A stretch of DNA of 7,146 nucleotides from an uncultured Prevotellaceae bacterium (lineage in GTDB: Bacteria; Bacteroidota; Bacteroidia; Bacteroidales; Bacteroidaceae), in the NCBI GenBank assembly GCA_945486445.1, contig CALYTD010000053.1:1-7146 (forward strand), written 5' to 3'. How positions within the stretch are numbered: the stretch's first letter is position 1; every line of letters begins with the position of its first letter. Under the pieces are notes generated by a model. It was given only the letters and a program-made list of their open reading frames with translations, had not been told where the DNA came from and ran no database searches. The translations under genes were made by a program, and so were the position numbers. Of the stretch, positions 6,004-7,146 are shown piece by piece.

Positions 6004-6645
6004 TTATTTCTTGGTCATTCTTATGCCCACCTTCATACCGTCCATCGTTTTAAGAAGAGAAGTTACGGTTGCGAGTTGTGACACGTTGGAGCCTATTCCC
6101 TCAAAGAACGTCTTGAGTTTTGTCACGTCCATGACAATCACCAGCGTCCCGTTGTCCAGCTGCGGAGTGACCTTGCAGGGGGTCTTACGGCCCTTAAAGG
6201 TGAGCGTGACATCATTGTTTGACAGGGCATACGTACCTGTGGCCACCTTCTTACCATTGCGTGAGACATAGAATGTCTTGTCTTTCTCAAACGTCATGGT
6301 CATCTTTCCGCCTGAGATGCCAACCTTGGAGAGGTATCCCTGCAACTTGGTTTCTATCTGCTTTGATACCACTGAGCTTGTAGCACTCTTCAAAGCGTTG
6401 CTGCTTGTGAACATAACCGCAGGTTCCTTGTAGGCCCATGTGCCCACTATCTGCGTGGAGGTGGGTATCAGTTTGCTGGATATGATGCTGCTAATAGCAG
6501 ACAACGTGCTGTTATTTCCGTTAGAAGTGGCTGACTGTACCTTTGAAGCCACGTTGTTAAGAATGTCGCTAAACTGTGCGTGTGCACCGTTTGCGCATAG
6601 CGTCAGCGCTGTCACAAGCAGCGCCTGTGTCATGGTTTTCTTCAT
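6004..6645 (-). CDS. DUF4923-type secreted protein
   Basis: Exported protein of 213 residues and unknown function. It has a Sec signal peptide: basic MKKTMTQ, a hydrophobic stretch to about residue 17, and a signal peptidase I site after AHA (21-23), leaving mature Gln24. The mature part starts with a Ser/Asn-rich region (about 24-60), then IVGTWAYKEPAVMFTSSN (66-83), a helical stretch, and a beta-rich half (about 112-175) with KMTMTFEKDKTFYVSRNG and TGTYALSNNDVTLTFKG. The GTW start followed by alternating strands resembles lipocalin-like proteins that report how a phenotype scales, but no ligand can be inferred. There is one cysteine in the mature protein, so no internal disulfide. It lies 40 bp after ksgA and 30 bp before sstT, on the same strand. 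The DUF4923 label is from recognition of the pattern, not a search. Confidence 0.8.
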   Translation of the reverse strand: MKKTMTQALLVTALTLCANGAHAQFSDILNNVASKVQSATSNGNNSTLSAISSIISSKLIPTSTQIVGTWAYKEPAVMFTSSNALKSATSSVVSKQIETKLQGYLSKVGISGGKMTMTFEKDKTFYVSRNGKKVATGTYALSNNDVTLTFKGRKTPCKVTPQLDNGTLVIVMDVTKLKTFFEGIGSNVSQLATVTSLLKTMDGMKVGIRMTKK

Positions 6646-6685
6646 CTGTTGTTATGGTTTGTTTCTTTTGTTGTTATCTTTTTCC

Positions 6686-7146
6686 TTACATTACCTTCGC
6701 TATCATGTTGGTAAGTTTTACAAATTCCTCATGTGTCAACTGCTCCGGACGCTTGGTTAGGAACTCCTGCTGAAAGAACTCCGGCGTTGCCTTGCTGTCA
6801 TCGAGCGGCAACTGCTTCAGGCTTACGCGCAACATTTTGCGGCGTTGGTTAAATACTGTCTTGACAATGCGGCGGAACAACGGCCAGTCGCAGCCCAAGT
6901 CCGTACGCCCATTGCGTGTCATGCGTATCACTGCCGACTTCACTTTCGGCGGCGGATTGAACACGTCCTCATCCACAGTGAACAGGTATTCCGTGTCATA
7001 CCACGCTTGTATCAGCACGGAGAGTATGCCATACGCCTTGTTTCCGGGGTTGGAGGCAATGCGAAGTGCCACCTCCCGCTGTATCATGCCAGTGCAACAG
7101 GGAATCAAGTCCTTGTTGTCAAGCATCTTAAAGAATATCTGTGAGG
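6686..7146 (-). CDS. rsmA: 16S rRNA dimethyladenosine transferase RsmA/KsgA (N-terminus missing)
   Basis: SAM-dependent methyltransferase that dimethylates two adjacent adenosines in the 3'-terminal hairpin of 16S rRNA late in 30S assembly; loss gives kasugamycin resistance. The reading frame is open through the right edge, so about 152 C-terminal residues of roughly 265 are present. The visible part begins SQIFFKMLDNKDL, the segment just after the catalytic NxPY motif, which lies outside the window. Next come MIQREVALRI, then VFNPPPKVKSAVIRM (the family FxPPPKVxSAV signature) and the small helical C-terminal domain with FNQRRKMLR. An internal ATG at 7126 is not the start because the family sequence continues upstream of it. 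The stop is TAA at 6686-6688, 40 bp before the DUF4923 gene. Confidence 0.95.
   Translation of the reverse strand, partial: SQIFFKMLDNKDLIPCCTGMIQREVALRIASNPGNKAYGILSVLIQAWYDTEYLFTVDEDVFNPPPKVKSAVIRMTRNGRTDLGCDWPLFRRIVKTVFNQRRKMLRVSLKQLPLDDSKATPEFFQQEFLTKRPEQLTHEEFVKLTNMIAKVM

Noticed and set aside
1..7146. Mobile element, defence island or phage remnant
   Set aside because: All genes are intact chromosomal-type families with normal spacing. No transposase, integrase, terminal inverted repeats or defence domains were seen.

Overview
The window looks like ordinary chromosomal DNA of a Bacteroidota bacterium, most likely order Bacteroidales (Bacteroides/Prevotella type; the genus is a guess). 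The evidence is two promoters matching the phylum's -7 consensus TAnnTTTG, A-rich leaders mostly without Shine-Dalgarno sequences, a DUF4923 protein, a multi-repeat DUF349 protein, and a TlpA-like lipoprotein. No phage, transposon, CRISPR, tRNA or rRNA signal was seen.

Layout. Positions 1-717 (minus) hold the N-terminal half of a MATE-family transporter that runs off the left edge. Positions 718-922 are a divergent control region. It has a promoter in each direction, a 9-bp palindrome, a 13-bp direct repeat, and a DUF349-gene leader with two perfect hairpins. Positions 923-2671 (plus) encode a 582-residue helical protein with five DUF349 repeats. A strong hairpin between convergent genes follows (2713-2754), then a short degenerate repeat array (2761-2808).

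The rest is on the minus strand. In transcription order it is: rsmA/ksgA (16S rRNA dimethyltransferase, truncated by the right edge), a secreted DUF4923 protein, sstT (sodium/serine-threonine symporter), a 152-bp gap with four 22-bp tandem repeats, mnmA (tRNA 2-thiouridylase), and a TlpA/ResA-like thioredoxin-fold lipoprotein. Gaps of 40, 30 and 29 bp suggest two short transcription units, ksgA-DUF4923-sstT and mnmA-tlpA-like, possibly joined through the repeat-containing gap.

Functionally the cluster mixes translation quality (rRNA dimethylation, tRNA thiolation) with envelope and transport functions. No single pathway links the genes. I found no convincing new multi-gene system. The parts most worth a second look are non-coding: the 22-bp array upstream of mnmA, the two-hairpin leader of the DUF349 gene, and the shared MATE/DUF349 control region.
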